A stretch of 5,196 nucleotides of DNA from JAWXCM01 sp034408745 (GTDB lineage: Bacteria; Acidobacteriota; Terriglobia; Bryobacterales; Bryobacteraceae): positions 1-5,196 of the forward strand of contig JAWXCM010000419.1 in NCBI GenBank assembly GCA_034408745.1, given 5' to 3'. The notes under the pieces are model-generated. The model saw only the letters and a program-made list of their open reading frames with translations, did no database searches and was not told the origin of the DNA. Positions 1 through 5,196 of this stretch are shown here, in pieces; the first letter of the stretch is position 1; every line of letters begins with the position of its first letter. The translations under genes and the position numbers were made by a program.

Positions 1-150
1 GAGAAACCGGTTGATCTCCGCTTCGCCCATTTCGGCCGGGTGACGTTTGTTGTGGAACAGGATAAAGCGGCGAACCCAGCCAACGTAAGCTTCTTCGGTA
101 CGCAGGCTGTAATGCCGCGCCCGAATGGCGTCACGCACGCGATCGAGCAC
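1..150 (-). CDS. Integron-integrase-type tyrosine recombinase, N-terminal part; 3' end outside window
   Basis: A site-specific DNA recombinase of the phage-integrase superfamily. Only the N-terminal SAM-like, core-DNA-binding domain is visible. From GTG 148-150 the 50 residues include LDRVRDAIRARHYSLRTEEA (2-21), AYVGWVRRFILFHNKRHP (21-38) and AEMGEAEINRFL (39-50). This is the pattern at the start of IntI proteins and close XerC-like relatives. The catalytic R-H-R-Y residues and the IntI-specific insertion lie beyond the left edge, so integron integrase versus another tyrosine recombinase is not settled. The frame stays open upstream to 240, after TGA 241-243, and includes QPPK just before the GTG. 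Yet it has no ATG, GTG or TTG there. GTG 150 has no clear Shine-Dalgarno sequence. ATG 197-199 fits the promoter and has a weak GGA upstream, but is in another frame, so a one-base frameshift is possible. Confidence 0.8.
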   Translation of the reverse strand, partial: MLDRVRDAIRARHYSLRTEEAYVGWVRRFILFHNKRHPAEMGEAEINRFL

Positions 151-223
151 CTTTGGCGGTTGGGCCTGAAGTCGACACCTGCGTCGCGGAACTGACCATA
201 AGGGTATCCGTGGTTGAGCTAAC

Positions 224-242
224 GAGTAGCGGAAACCTACTC
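224..242. repeat. Small hairpin-forming inverted repeat at the promoter -10
   Basis: GAGTAG (224-229) and CTACTC (237-242) form a six-base stem with a seven-base loop. The right arm shares CTC with another possible pairing, GTTGAG 213-218 with CTCAAC 240-245, so the two pairings compete. The repeat overlaps the -10 hexamer and the predicted transcription start of the recombinase. It may be an operator or recombinase-binding site; no function is proven. Confidence 0.35.
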
Positions 243-262
243 AACAGGCCATTTCCTGTCAA
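234..262 (-). promoter_or_regulatory. Sigma70-like promoter for the recombinase gene
   Basis: On the minus strand a perfect -35 hexamer TTGACA (257-262) is followed by a 17-base spacer and TAGGTT (234-239), which matches TATAAT at three of six positions. An AT-rich run (ACAATTTTA) lies just upstream of the -35. Transcription would begin near 227, about 28 bases before the ATG at 197-199. Position and direction fit expression of the recombinase. The weak -10 suggests low or regulated activity. Confidence 0.5.
244..259. repeat. Inverted repeat in the promoter spacer; operator candidate
   Basis: ACAGG and CCTGT arms (244-248 and 255-259) are separated by six bases. The repeat lies inside the spacer and overlaps the -35 of the minus-strand promoter, where a repressor could act. 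It is the reverse of the Escherichia coli LexA arrangement (CTGT-N8-ACAG), so I do not call it an SOS box. The arms are short and chance is possible. Confidence 0.3.
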
Positions 263-361
263 CGTAAAATTGTGCGCATGTGGTGAGCAGGTGAGGTATC
301 CGGTGGCGGTAGCAAATGGAGTGTCCGGTCTGAGAGTTTGCGGGTGAGTTGGCGTCAGCCC

Positions 362-504
362 TTAAATAACAAATATTCCCTTGCCGGCATCGGATAGGTC
401 GCTGCTGTCGGTCCACACAACCTTTCCCGTCCTGAAGCCCCTTCCGAATGGCACTGGCGCTACGCTTGACAGGTTATCGTTCCTGATTGAAGACTTATTG
501 GAAA
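362..504 (-). other. Unassigned open tail downstream of the oxidoreductase; possible gene remnant
   Basis: Directly after the oxidoreductase stop, another minus-strand frame is open for 47 codons (from 559 if the overlap with the larger gene is counted) and ends at TAA 362-364. Its last part reads GKVVWTDSSDLSDAGKGIF, which looks protein-like, with mostly ordinary codons. There is no ATG and no ribosome-binding site. It could be the remaining C-terminus of a lost gene or a chance frame: the opposite strand is open over the same bases, and that argues for caution. No family recognised. Confidence 0.25.

Positions 505-5196
<4,692 letters not shown>

Larger units (their letters stand above)
200..504. 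other. Intergenic stretch between the oxidoreductase and the recombinase
   Basis: About 305 bases without an assignable gene. It contains the recombinase promoter candidate (234-262), two inverted repeats (224-242 and 244-259), an AT-rich patch (361-378), and a minus-strand open tail ending at TAA 362-364. I see no strong hairpin followed by a T-tract after the oxidoreductase stop, and no tRNA-like fold. A plus-strand frame (153-347, TTG start) crosses the left part but resembles nothing I know. Confidence 0.7.

Noticed and set aside
244..259. A LexA (SOS) box in front of the recombinase.
   Set aside because: The half-sites are ACAG-N8-CTGT, the inverse order of the E. coli box, so the assignment is not justified.
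153..347. A 64-codon plus-strand frame with a TTG start.
   Set aside because: It overlaps the recombinase frame antisense and the promoter region, has no ribosome-binding site and no recognisable motif.
466..494. TTGACA on the plus strand at 466-471 as a promoter.
   Set aside because: No acceptable -10 hexamer lies 16-18 bases downstream, and it would only read antisense into the oxidoreductase gene.
361..504. A rho-independent terminator for the oxidoreductase.
   Set aside because: Only weak stems such as CAGG/CCTG occur, and none is followed by a T-run in the minus-strand direction.

Overview
The window holds most of one very large gene and the first part of a second one. Both are on the minus strand, with a short, mostly unassigned gap between them. 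About nine tenths of it (505 to the right edge) is a single open frame for a pyruvate:ferredoxin (flavodoxin) oxidoreductase-type 2-oxoacid oxidoreductase. It is read right to left and enters across the right edge, so its first residues are missing. Its thiamine-diphosphate (TPP) site and three iron-sulfur cluster sites are all readable. The visible 1563 residues are clearly more than the roughly 1170-1230 residues of textbook one-chain enzymes such as Desulfovibrio africanus PFOR. The excess is in at least three internal insertions and a C-terminal extension.

From 504 down to about 200 there is no gene I can assign. This gap holds an unexplained 47-codon open tail on the minus strand (365-504), a good sigma70-like promoter pointing left (234-262), and two small inverted repeats overlapping that promoter. 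At the left edge (1-150, frame open to 240) the minus strand encodes the N-terminal SAM-like domain of an integron-integrase (IntI)-type tyrosine recombinase, which runs off the window. It has no conventional in-frame ATG. The ATG that best fits the promoter (197-199) is in another frame, so the gene either starts at GTG 150 or carries a one-base frameshift.

Organism: G/C-rich third codon positions, a one-chain PFOR and an IntI-type recombinase point to an environmental Gram-negative-type bacterium with anaerobic or facultative carbon metabolism. Acidobacteriota or a similar soil or sediment phylum is a guess, not something the sequence proves. The two genes have no evident functional link. 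The oxidoreductase is a housekeeping or fermentative metabolic enzyme, and the recombinase suggests that a mobile or integron-like segment begins just downstream of it. No CRISPR array, tRNA, rRNA, complete insertion sequence or convincing attC site was seen.
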